Of a DNA stretch of 6,737 bases, positions 1-4,184 are shown piece after piece. The position numbers and the translations under genes were made by a program. The stretch covers positions 1 to 6,737 of the forward strand of contig JASHYV010000136.1 of NCBI GenBank assembly GCA_030064695.1, written 5' to 3'. The notes beneath the pieces are model-generated. The model saw only the letters and a list, made by a program, of their open reading frames with translations. It was not told where the DNA came from and did not search any database. This stretch comes from Thermoplasmata archaeon (GTDB lineage Archaea > Thermoplasmatota > Thermoplasmata > UBA184). How positions within the stretch are numbered: position 1 is the first letter of the stretch; each line of letters starts with the position of its first letter.

Positions 1-176
1 CCGTAGACGTCGCGCAGGGTCTGCCCGATCCGGGCCGCGCCGGTGCCGGCCTTCGCGAGCTGGACGGCCTGGGTCACGACCTCCTCGGTCGTGGCGGTCA
101 CCCACTCCGGTTTCGTGAGCGGGTACGGGCGGTGGGAACCGGCCCGGCCCTTCCGTCCGGAGTGGATTCGCGACAT
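1..176 (-). CDS. rpsO: 30S ribosomal protein uS15 (archaeal S15/S13e type), N-terminal part only
   Basis: This is the first 58 codons of a leftward gene cut off by the left window edge. Read on the minus strand it begins MSRIHSGRKGRAGSHRPYP and continues with KPEWV, a Glu/Val-rich helix (EEVV), an LAKAG turn and IGQTLRDVYG. That order (basic Ser/Gly/Arg start, PEWV, helix, LAK-G, IG..LRD.YG) is the signature N-terminal extension and start of the core of archaeal and eukaryotic uS15, a primary 16S-binding protein of the small-subunit platform. The archaeal protein is usually about 150 residues, so roughly 90 residues are missing. The ATG at 174-176 is chosen because the family starts there and because a box A-like element lies about 29 nt upstream, consistent with a leaderless mRNA. 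Product identity is firm; only the 3' part is unknown. Confidence 0.93.
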   Translation of the reverse strand, partial: MSRIHSGRKGRAGSHRPYPLTKPEWVTATTEEVVTQAVQLAKAGTGAARIGQTLRDVY

Positions 177-200
177 GGGGATGCGGCCACCCGAGCACCC

Positions 201-208
201 TACTTAAC
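201..208 (-). promoter_or_regulatory. box A (TATA-like) promoter of the uS15 gene
   Basis: On the minus strand this reads GTTAAGTA followed by GGG. Its centre is about 29 nt upstream of the uS15 ATG. In archaea transcription starts about 25-27 nt downstream of the box A centre, which would put the start within a few nt of the ATG (leaderless mRNA). The same TTAAGTAGGG string precedes the winged-helix gene at 247-582. The rest of the 177-246 intergenic stretch shows nothing else recognisable. Confidence 0.6.
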
Positions 209-246
209 GATTCGCGCGGCGATGAACTCTCGCCGGAGAAACGGGC

Positions 247-582
247 TCAGCGGATGCGCTCGGTCTTCGATTGCGCGTCGACCAGGAACTGCTTCCCGTC
301 GGCGGTGATGCGGTACTGCGCGGGGGCGCGGCCCTTGGCGCCGAAGTTGCCCGCGGCCTCCGCTTCGACGTACCCGTTGCGGACCAGGAGCCCGAGCGCG
401 AGCGAGACTTTCACCTGCCCGTCCTCGATCGGCGGCAGCTTCCGGAGGAGCCGGTCCAGGTCGGCGAGCGTGAGCGCCTGCTCCCGGTGCGAGCCTTCGT
501 GGACCGACTCCGCCCGGTTGAGCTGTTGGAGGATGGCGAGCAGCGTGCTGCGGACCGGGTCGGCCGGGTCGCCGAGCGGCAT
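247..582 (-). CDS. small winged-helix protein, paralogue A
   Basis: A 111-residue protein of unknown specific function. It has no signal peptide or membrane segment. Predicted layout: helix 1 with the motif LNRAE (residues 21-25), a variable loop, helix 2 (about 39-48), a putative recognition helix ending in LLVRNGYVEAEA (about 57-76), and a beta-wing YRITADGKQFLV (90-101), ending in TERIR. The order helix, helix, L..NG turn, YxIT..GK.FL hairpin is typical of archaeal winged-helix DNA-binding domains. Strong support for coding on this strand comes from the next gene upstream (640-978), which shares LNRAE, L(V/I).NG, the wing and the C-terminal R..RI in the same order and spacing. The two are adjacent on the same strand with 57 nt between them. 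The ATG at 580-582 lies about 30 nt from a box A, so the mRNA is probably leaderless. DNA binding is an inference from the fold; the targets are unknown. Confidence 0.82.
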   Translation of the reverse strand: MPLGDPADPVRSTLLAILQQLNRAESVHEGSHREQALTLADLDRLLRKLPPIEDGQVKVSLALGLLVRNGYVEAEAAGNFGAKGRAPAQYRITADGKQFLVDAQSKTERIR

Positions 583-608
583 CGCGGGATGCTTACGCGG
601 GCTTCCCC

Positions 609-616
609 TACTTAAA
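609..616 (-). promoter_or_regulatory. box A promoter of winged-helix gene A
   Basis: The minus strand reads TTTAAGTA followed by GGGG, a good match to the archaeal TTTAWATA consensus, centred about 30 nt upstream of the ATG at 580-582. It implies that the downstream winged-helix gene has its own, probably leaderless, transcript even though it follows its paralogue closely. Confidence 0.62.
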
Positions 617-639
617 GGACGGGGCGCCGGCCGGGCGGA

Positions 640-978
640 TCAGCCGATCCGGTCGACCCGTCCCACCTGTTTCACGAGGAACGCCTTCCCCTCGGTGGAG
701 ATCACGTAGCGGGCTCCGATCACGCGGCCCCGCTCCCAGGCGTAGGTCGAGTCCGTCACCTCGCGGGCGAAGCCGTTCCCGATCAGCACGCCAATCGACC
801 GCTCGACGTCGGCGACGGTCGCGTGGGGGAAGCGCCCGCGCGCCATCAGGTCCCGGATCTCGTCCAACTCGTAGCCGTCGACGTCCCGGTGCTCCTCCTC
901 GGCGCGGTTGAGCAGCTTCAGCACCTCGATCATCTCCTCGCGCAGCTCGCGCGCGGCCTCGGCCGGGGTCTCGGGCAT
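640..978 (-). CDS. small winged-helix protein, paralogue B
   Basis: A 112-residue paralogue of the protein at 247-582. Features in order: an acidic N-terminal helix (EELREEM-like region, 11-16), LNRAE (23-27), a second helix around 37-46, a putative recognition helix ATVADVERSIGVLIGNGFA (53-71), an intervening YAWERGRVIGAR segment, the wing YVISTEGKAFLV (91-102) and the terminus RVDRIG. The fold is winged helix; no ligand domain is attached, so it would act as a small dimeric DNA-binding protein or as an adaptor, which is inference. Unlike paralogue A it is preceded by a GGAGG Shine-Dalgarno element (only 3 nt from the ATG, short) and a perfect 14-bp palindrome in its leader, suggesting its own regulation. 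An alternative start is the ATG for Met16, but the palindrome/SD arrangement favours the ATG at 976-978. It is divergently oriented from the zinc-ribbon/trpS pair. The specific function is not recognised. Confidence 0.83.
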   Translation of the reverse strand: MPETPAEAARELREEMIEVLKLLNRAEEEHRDVDGYELDEIRDLMARGRFPHATVADVERSIGVLIGNGFAREVTDSTYAWERGRVIGARYVISTEGKAFLVKQVGRVDRIG

Positions 979-981
979 CGT

Positions 982-986
982 CCTCC
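982..986 (-). promoter_or_regulatory. Shine-Dalgarno sequence of winged-helix gene B
   Basis: GGAGG on the minus strand, 3 nt before the ATG at 976-978. This is closer than usual. It overlaps by one base the palindrome at 986-999, so protein binding or RNA folding there could affect translation initiation. Confidence 0.55.
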
Positions 987-999
987 GGAACGCGTTCCG
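986..999. promoter_or_regulatory. perfect 14-bp palindrome CGGAACGCGTTCCG, candidate operator
   Basis: The sequence CGGAACGCGTTCCG is identical on both strands. It lies 8 nt upstream of the start codon of winged-helix gene B and touches its Shine-Dalgarno sequence. Dyad symmetry of this size fits the binding site of a dimeric winged-helix regulator. As RNA it could form a short 5-bp hairpin with a CGCG loop. That it is an operator, and possibly autoregulatory, is inferred from position and symmetry only. Confidence 0.5.
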
Positions 1000-1044
1000 A
1001 AGATGAGGCTATGCGTTCGAGCCGCACCGGCGGTGGGCCAACGG

Positions 1045-1052
1045 CCTTTTAG
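1045..1052 (+). promoter_or_regulatory. box A-like element in the divergent promoter region
   Basis: CCTTTTAG on the plus strand, the only AT-rich octamer in the 100-nt divergent region 979-1078. Its centre is 30 nt upstream of the ATG at 1079, the spacing seen at the other leaderless-type starts here, so it probably drives the zinc-ribbon/trpS pair. Read on the minus strand (CTAAAAGG) it could also serve winged-helix gene B, giving a leader of about 40-45 nt that contains the palindrome and Shine-Dalgarno. A weaker minus-strand candidate is CATAGC around 1008-1015. Confidence 0.5.
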
Positions 1053-1078
1053 CAGCCGCCGACTGGTACCGGAAACCG

Positions 1079-1387
1079 ATGACCTGTACGTGCCGGAACC
1101 CGGCGCGGTGTCCGATCTGCAACACTCCCGTCCGGGTACCCCTCACCAACCTCGAGAACGCTGCCGGGGGCGCGATCCTGGTGGACCGGTTCGCCCGGAG
1201 GGATTCCTCCACCTCGCGGGAGGGGCTGCGCAGCCTGATCCAGGGCTGGGCGACGTGCCCGGCCTGCGGCCACACGATCCACGTCGAGCACTCGCGCTCC
1301 TGCGTCGCCGAGGCGCTCATGAACGCGGGCGTGCCCCTGAGCGAGCGCGAGTCGATCCTCGCGAAGATCACCTTCCCCGAAGGCTAG
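1079..1387 (+). CDS. small Cys-rich zinc-ribbon protein upstream of trpS
   Basis: A 102-residue protein of unknown function with two clusters of metal ligands. The N-terminus has C3, C5, C11 and C14 (CxC then CPIC); a second cluster has C60, C63, H65, H68, H71 and C75 (CPACGHTIHVEH, then C). CPIC and CPAC about 45 residues apart are the two knuckles expected of a zinc ribbon; the other Cys/His residues could bind a second metal. Between them is a mixed segment with a predicted strand (GAILVDRF) and helix (EGLRSLIQGW). The C-terminus ends in a helix (LSERESILAKI). There are no membrane segments. The ATG at 1079 fits a box A 30 nt upstream. It ends 15 nt before trpS on the same strand, so the two are probably one transcript. 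Zinc binding is inferred from the motifs; a link to tRNA charging rests only on the gene order. Confidence 0.78.
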   Translation: MTCTCRNPARCPICNTPVRVPLTNLENAAGGAILVDRFARRDSSTSREGLRSLIQGWATCPACGHTIHVEHSRSCVAEALMNAGVPLSERESILAKITFPEG

Positions 1388-1390
1388 CCC

Positions 1391-1395
1391 GGGAG
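1391..1395 (+). promoter_or_regulatory. Shine-Dalgarno sequence of trpS
   Basis: GGGAG, 7 nt before the ATG at 1403 and just after the stop codon of the zinc-ribbon gene. It supports the chosen trpS start and translation of trpS from a shared mRNA. Confidence 0.6.
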
Positions 1396-1402
1396 CTCCG
1401 CG

Positions 1403-2548
1403 ATGCCCGGCGAGGAGTTCGTCGTCACCCCGTACGAGGTGAAGGGCCGGATCGACTACGAGCGGCTCCGGGAGCAGTTCGGGACGCAGCCGATCACCCC
1501 CGAGCTGCTCGCGAAGCTCCACCACGTGGTCGGCGGGGACCTCTCGCCGCTGCTGACGCGGGGCGTGTACTATTCCCACCGGGACCTGGGCCTCTTGCTG
1601 GACGGGTTCGCGAACGGCACGCCGTTCTTCCTCTATTCCGGACGCGGACCGTCCGGGCCCCTCCACACCTCGCATCTCGTCTCGTTCGACTTCTGCGTCT
1701 GGCTCCAGCGCCGCCTCGGCGTCCGGATGTTCGTGCAGATCACCGACGACGAGAAGTTCTGGGCCCGCAGCGGCCTGACCCGCGAGGAGACCGCCCGATG
1801 GGGGATGGAGAACCTCTACGACATCCTCGCGCTCGGGTTCGATCCGAAGCGGACGAGCGTCTTCTTCGACTCGAAGTCGATCGCCGCGATGTACCCGCTC
1901 GCGATCCGGGTCGCCCGGCGGATCCCGTACTCGACGGTCCGGGCGACGTTCGGCTTCGAGCCGAGCCAGAACATCGGGCTGGTCTTCTACACCGCGCTCC
2001 AGTCGGTGCCCTGCTTCTGGCCGTCGTGGGCGGAGAGCCGGCCGGTCCCCTGCCTCATCCCGTGCGGGATCGACCAGGACCCGCACTTCCGCCTCTCCCG
2101 GGACATCGCGGAGGGGCTGGGGTACCCGAAGCCGGCGCTCGTCCACAGTCAGATGGTCCCCGGTCTCCTCGGCGAGGCCGCGATGTCGACGACGGGCAAC
2201 GCCGGCGACAACGCGCTCTTCCTGAACGACCCGCCGCCCGAGATCGAGCGGAAAATCCGCAACGCGTTCACGGGCGGGCGCGCGACGGTCGCGGAGCAGC
2301 GGCGCCTGGGCGCGGTCCCGGAGATCTGCTCGGTCTGGGCGCTCTGGCGGACCCGGTTCGCGGAGAGCGACGCGAAGTTCGCGGAGATCACCCGCGACTG
2401 CCGCTCCGGCGCCCTGCTCTGCGGGGAGTGCAAGGGCCAGCTACTGGAGCGGGTCCACGGCTTCTACCGGAGCCATGCGGTCGCCCGCGAGAAGGCGAAG
2501 GACTGGGCGGAGGCGGCCATCGTGACGAGCGCGCCCAAGCCGCTCTAG
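1403..2548 (+). CDS. trpS: tryptophan--tRNA ligase, archaeal/eukaryotic type, with altered KMSKS loop
   Basis: Charges tRNA(Trp) with tryptophan via Trp-AMP in the cytoplasm (class I synthetase). The 381 residues align by eye along their whole length with archaeal and human TrpRS core: a VTPYEVKG..IDYERL N-terminal segment (7-22), RGVYYSHRDL (53-62), the ATP-binding HIGH region GRGPSGPLHTSHL (80-92, HTSH as HIGH equivalent), QITDDEKFW (112-120), the substrate-site region GFEPSQNIG (184-192), CLIPCGIDQDPHFRLSRD (217-234) and PKPALVHSQ (242-250). The C-terminal helical domain has AFTGGRATVAEQRRLG (288-303) and CRSGALLCGECK (333-344). The striking oddity is the catalytic KMSKS loop: the family has KMSAS or similar, here residues 260-264 are AMSTT, followed by GNAGDNALFL, so the leading Lys is Ala. 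The rest of the active site looks intact, so the enzyme is probably functional. It ends 12 nt from the convergent TPR gene. Confidence 0.95.
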   Translation: MPGEEFVVTPYEVKGRIDYERLREQFGTQPITPELLAKLHHVVGGDLSPLLTRGVYYSHRDLGLLLDGFANGTPFFLYSGRGPSGPLHTSHLVSFDFCVWLQRRLGVRMFVQITDDEKFWARSGLTREETARWGMENLYDILALGFDPKRTSVFFDSKSIAAMYPLAIRVARRIPYSTVRATFGFEPSQNIGLVFYTALQSVPCFWPSWAESRPVPCLIPCGIDQDPHFRLSRDIAEGLGYPKPALVHSQMVPGLLGEAAMSTTGNAGDNALFLNDPPPEIERKIRNAFTGGRATVAEQRRLGAVPEICSVWALWRTRFAESDAKFAEITRDCRSGALLCGECKGQLLERVHGFYRSHAVAREKAKDWAEAAIVTSAPKPL

Positions 2549-2552
2549 CGGC
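2539..2552. terminator. short hairpin at the trpS 3' end, between convergent genes
   Basis: GCCGC, loop TCTA, GCGGC: a 5-bp stem spanning the trpS stop codon (2546-2548). No T-tract follows. It could mark transcript ends in the 12-nt gap between trpS and the TPR gene, but such a short GC stem can arise by chance here. Confidence 0.22.
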
Positions 2553-2560
2553 GCTGCGGT

Positions 2561-3394
2561 TCAGCCGATCTCGGGGCGCCGGTCCGGTCGACGCGGACCC
2601 TCCGGCGCTTCCGGCCGGTCGTCGCCGAGCGGCGGCAGCCGATCCTCGAGGAGGTCGGTCTCGGGGCCTCCCTCCACGGCGGTGAGCAGCCGGAGCATCG
2701 GGCGGAAGAGCGAGTGCTGGGCCCGCTCCGGGTCCAGCGTGTAGGCGCGCTCGTAGGCGGCGACCGCCTCCTCCTCCTCGCCGAGCGAGAGAAGGCTCAG
2801 CGCGAGCTCGATCCAGCTCTTCGCCTCCCGGGCCCCCTCGCGGGCGCCCGCCTCCTCGACGTGATCGTCCGCCTCGGCTTCGGCGCGCGGCGCGGGCGGC
2901 GCCTCGGGCACCTCCCGGGAGAGCACGAGCGCGCGCTCGAACGCCACGGCCGCGCCGGGCTCGTCCCCGGACTCCGCGAGCGCGACGCCGAGCCGGTGCC
3001 AGGCGACCATGTCGCCGGGGTCGAGCGCCACGGCGCGACGGTAGGCGCTGGCCGCGTCGCCCCATTCCTCCCGGAGCGACCGGGCCACGCCCAAGTGGAA
3101 CCAGGCCTCCTCGTTGGCGGGGGCGAGGGCGATCGCCCGGGCGAGCGCCGCCTCCGCCTCCGGCCCGCGCGACAGGTGGGCGAGGCAGATGCCGTAGTAC
3201 GACCAGGCCTTCTCGTCGTCCGGCGACTCCTTGACGGCCGCGAGGAACTCCCGGGCGGCGCGTTCGTACTCCTGGCGGAGGAAATAGGAGACCGCGAGGT
3301 CGAAGCGCTCGGACACGGAGGGGACCGCCGGCCGGGGAGCCCGCCACGGAGGAAAAGGCTGCCGTCCCAGCCGCACGGGGTCCCGCCGGGGCAC
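2561..3394 (-). CDS. tetratricopeptide-repeat (TPR) protein
   Basis: A 277-residue soluble protein with at least five 34-residue TPR units: 30-63, 64-97, 98-131, 132-165 and 194-227. Repeats 2-4 begin with Trp and show the W..LG.....G....A...(F/Y).RA..L.P pattern (for example WFHLGVARSLREEWGDAASA). An Ala/Glu-rich linker (about 166-193) separates the fourth and fifth units, and the C-terminus (about 240-277) is a Pro/Arg/Asp-rich low-complexity tail. TPR solenoids are protein-protein scaffolds; no catalytic domain is attached, so the partner and process are unknown. The start is a GTG at 3392-3394, with a TATA-like element about 35 nt upstream. The first 26 residues are Pro/Arg-rich and look unconserved, so the in-frame GTG at 3314-3316, just before the first repeat, is a real alternative. 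It converges with trpS, 12 nt between stops. Confidence 0.87.
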   Translation of the reverse strand: MPRRDPVRLGRQPFPPWRAPRPAVPSVSERFDLAVSYFLRQEYERAAREFLAAVKESPDDEKAWSYYGICLAHLSRGPEAEAALARAIALAPANEEAWFHLGVARSLREEWGDAASAYRRAVALDPGDMVAWHRLGVALAESGDEPGAAVAFERALVLSREVPEAPPAPRAEAEADDHVEEAGAREGAREAKSWIELALSLLSLGEEEEAVAAYERAYTLDPERAQHSLFRPMLRLLTAVEGGPETDLLEDRLPPLGDDRPEAPEGPRRPDRRPEIG

Positions 3395-3425
3395 CGACCG
3401 CGCGACGCCGTCGCAGGGCGAGGGG

Positions 3426-3433
3426 CTTATATG
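3426..3433 (-). promoter_or_regulatory. TATA box, probably for the TPR gene
   Basis: CATATAAG on the minus strand, centred about 35 nt upstream of the GTG at 3394, implying a leader of only a few nt. The element is nearly symmetric (CTTATATG on the plus strand) and is preceded on the plus strand by purines (GAGGGG), so it might also fire towards ssb, which would give that mRNA a leader of roughly 130 nt. Confidence 0.5.
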
Positions 3434-3496
3434 GGCGGGCCCCTGCGTCCCCTCAAGGAATCCCGAGCCCAGCCCGAATCGAGCGTCCCGCCCGTC

Positions 3497-3504
3497 CTAC
3501 TTTT
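3497..3504 (+). promoter_or_regulatory. possible box A for ssb
   Basis: CTACTTTT, the most AT-rich octamer between the TATA at 3426-3433 and ssb. If used, transcription would start near 3528 and leave a leader of about 60 nt containing the ssb Shine-Dalgarno. It is a weak match to consensus. The alternative is the TATA-like element at 3426-3433 read rightwards. Confidence 0.3.
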
Positions 3505-3528
3505 GCGACGAGTGTCCGCGCGACGAGT
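3505..3528 (+). repeat. 9-bp direct repeat upstream of ssb
   Basis: GCGACGAGT occurs exactly at 3505-3513 and again at 3520-3528, 15 nt apart start to start, in the 193-nt region between the TPR gene and ssb. It lies just downstream of the possible ssb box A, where a repressor or initiation-region factor could bind. In GC-rich DNA chance is a real alternative. Confidence 0.35.
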
Positions 3529-3573
3529 CTCGCGAAGGGTTCCCCGGAAAGCAACGCGGAACGCGAAGCAAGA

Positions 3574-3580
3574 GAGGCGA
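3574..3580 (+). promoter_or_regulatory. Shine-Dalgarno sequence of ssb
   Basis: GAGGCGA, a 6/7 match to the GAGGTGA complement of the 16S rRNA 3' end, 7 nt before the ATG at 3588. It shows that ssb has a leadered mRNA, unlike the neighbours with box A elements 30 nt from their starts, and supports the ATG chosen. Confidence 0.6.
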
Positions 3581-3587
3581 CCCAACC

Positions 3588-4094
3588 ATGGTGGACAAAC
3601 CCCTGACGAAAGTGCGAGACCTGACGCCGAATTCGAAGCAAGTGAACGTCCTCGCGAAAGTGATCAACGTGGGCGAGCCCAAGGAAGTCATGGGCAAGTT
3701 CGGAGACCCGAGGAAGGTCTGCGAAGCGGTGGTCGGCGACGACTCCGCCGTGATCACGCTCTCGCTCTGGAACGAGCAGATCGGGACGATCGCGAAGGAC
3801 GAGACGATCCTGGTGGACAACGGCTACGTCTCCCTCGTGCGGGGCCACATGCGCCTCAACGTGGGACGGTACGGCAACCTCACGAAGTCGACCGACGCGG
3901 TCGGCGACGTGAACCAGACGCTCGACATGAGCCAGCAGGAGTTCGAGAACGAGCGCCGGTCCTACGGCGGCGGCTACCGCGACCGCGGCGGATACGGCGG
4001 TGGCGGGGGCGGCGGCGGCCGGTACTCCGGTGGCGGCGGCGGCAGCGGCGGGGGCGGCGGACGCGACCGCTCCGACAACTACAAGCGCTACTGA
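3588..4094 (+). CDS. ssb: single-stranded DNA-binding protein, single OB fold with Gly-rich tail
   Basis: A 168-residue protein of the Sulfolobus SSB / human hSSB1 (SOSS-B) family, which binds ssDNA in replication and repair. Residues 6-110 form one OB fold: KVRDLTPNSKQVNVLAKV, INVGEPKEV (26-34), a variable loop, VVGDDSAVITLSLWNEQIG (48-66), VDNGYVSLVRGHMRLNVGRYG (76-96). By alignment with remembered Sso SSB and hSSB1, W61 and Y80 match DNA-stacking aromatics (Sso W56, W75), while the position of Sso F79 / hSSB1 F78 is V84. After a spacer (100-124) comes a Gly-rich tail (127-158) with YGGGY, RGGYGG and RYSGGG, ending RDRSDNYKRY; this is basic and aromatic, unlike the acidic tails of bacterial SSB. 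The gene has a Shine-Dalgarno leader and is followed by a strong hairpin, so it is probably monocistronic. Lys and Glu codons ending in A are more frequent at its start than in neighbouring genes. Confidence 0.92.
   Translation: MVDKPLTKVRDLTPNSKQVNVLAKVINVGEPKEVMGKFGDPRKVCEAVVGDDSAVITLSLWNEQIGTIAKDETILVDNGYVSLVRGHMRLNVGRYGNLTKSTDAVGDVNQTLDMSQQEFENERRSYGGGYRDRGGYGGGGGGGGRYSGGGGGSGGGGGRDRSDNYKRY
3966..4061 (+). repeat. GGC/GGT low-complexity tract encoding the SSB Gly-rich tail
   Basis: An in-frame run of mostly Gly codons (GGC, GGT, GGG) interrupted by Tyr, Arg and Ser codons, corresponding to SSB residues 127-158. The mixed Gly codons suggest selection on the protein rather than a pure triplet expansion, but such tracts are prone to length change by slippage and to assembly error. 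Confidence 0.8.
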
Positions 4095-4114
4095 GGCCGC
4101 GCTTCGAACCCTTT

Positions 4115-4136
4115 CCCCCGCCCTCTCGGGCGGGGG
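4115..4136 (+). terminator. strong GC hairpin after ssb
   Basis: CCCCCGCCC, loop TCTC, GGGCGGGGG: a perfect 9-bp stem with a 4-nt loop beginning 21 nt after the ssb stop codon and ending 15 nt before the TATA box of the next gene. Archaeal intrinsic termination mainly needs U-tracts and none follows, so it may instead be a 3'-end stabiliser or pause site separating the two transcription units. Confidence 0.5.
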
Positions 4137-4151
4137 CCCGCCTCGCCTTCG

Positions 4152-4159
4152 TATAAATA
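4152..4159 (+). promoter_or_regulatory. TATA box of the Trx-like/RAM fusion gene
   Basis: TATAAATA, the best match to the archaeal box A consensus in the window, centred 30 nt upstream of the ATG at 4185. Transcription is therefore expected to start at or within a few nt of the ATG, giving a leaderless mRNA. Confidence 0.8.
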
Positions 4160-4180
4160 GGTCGGCCCTCCTCGCCGACC
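4160..4180. promoter_or_regulatory. inverted repeat between TATA box and start, candidate operator
   Basis: GGTCGGC (4160-4166), 7-nt spacer CCTCCTC, GCCGACC (4174-4180). The arms are perfect 7-bp complements and fill the interval from the TATA box to the expected transcription start of the gene at 4185. A dimeric regulator bound here would block RNA polymerase recruitment, a common archaeal repression mode. If transcription starts near the ATG the repeat is not transcribed, which favours a DNA operator over an RNA hairpin. Confidence 0.5.
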
Positions 4181-4184
4181 GCTG

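Noticed and set aside
254..709. Rightward frames opposite the winged-helix gene at 247-582
   Set aside because: Ser/Arg-rich translations without a domain; the minus-strand frame is supported by its paralogue at 640-978.
1036..1046. GGCCAACGGCC symmetric element beside the divergent box A
   Set aside because: Only two self-complementary GGCC tetramers, which are expected often at this GC content.
823..2685. A 620-codon rightward open frame overlapping winged-helix B, the zinc-ribbon gene and trpS
   Set aside because: Its translation is Arg/Pro/Gly-rich with no recognisable domain, and it is out of frame with trpS and the zinc-ribbon gene, which have clear motifs. High GC removes stop codons from alternative frames.
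3966..4061. GGC-rich tract considered as a microsatellite or CRISPR-like repeat
   Set aside because: It is in frame, uses mixed Gly codons with Tyr/Arg/Ser interruptions, and encodes the SSB tail; there are no spacers.
2714..4156. A 480-codon rightward frame across the TPR and ssb genes
   Set aside because: It is antisense to the TPR repeats and out of frame with the SSB OB fold, and has no domain of its own.
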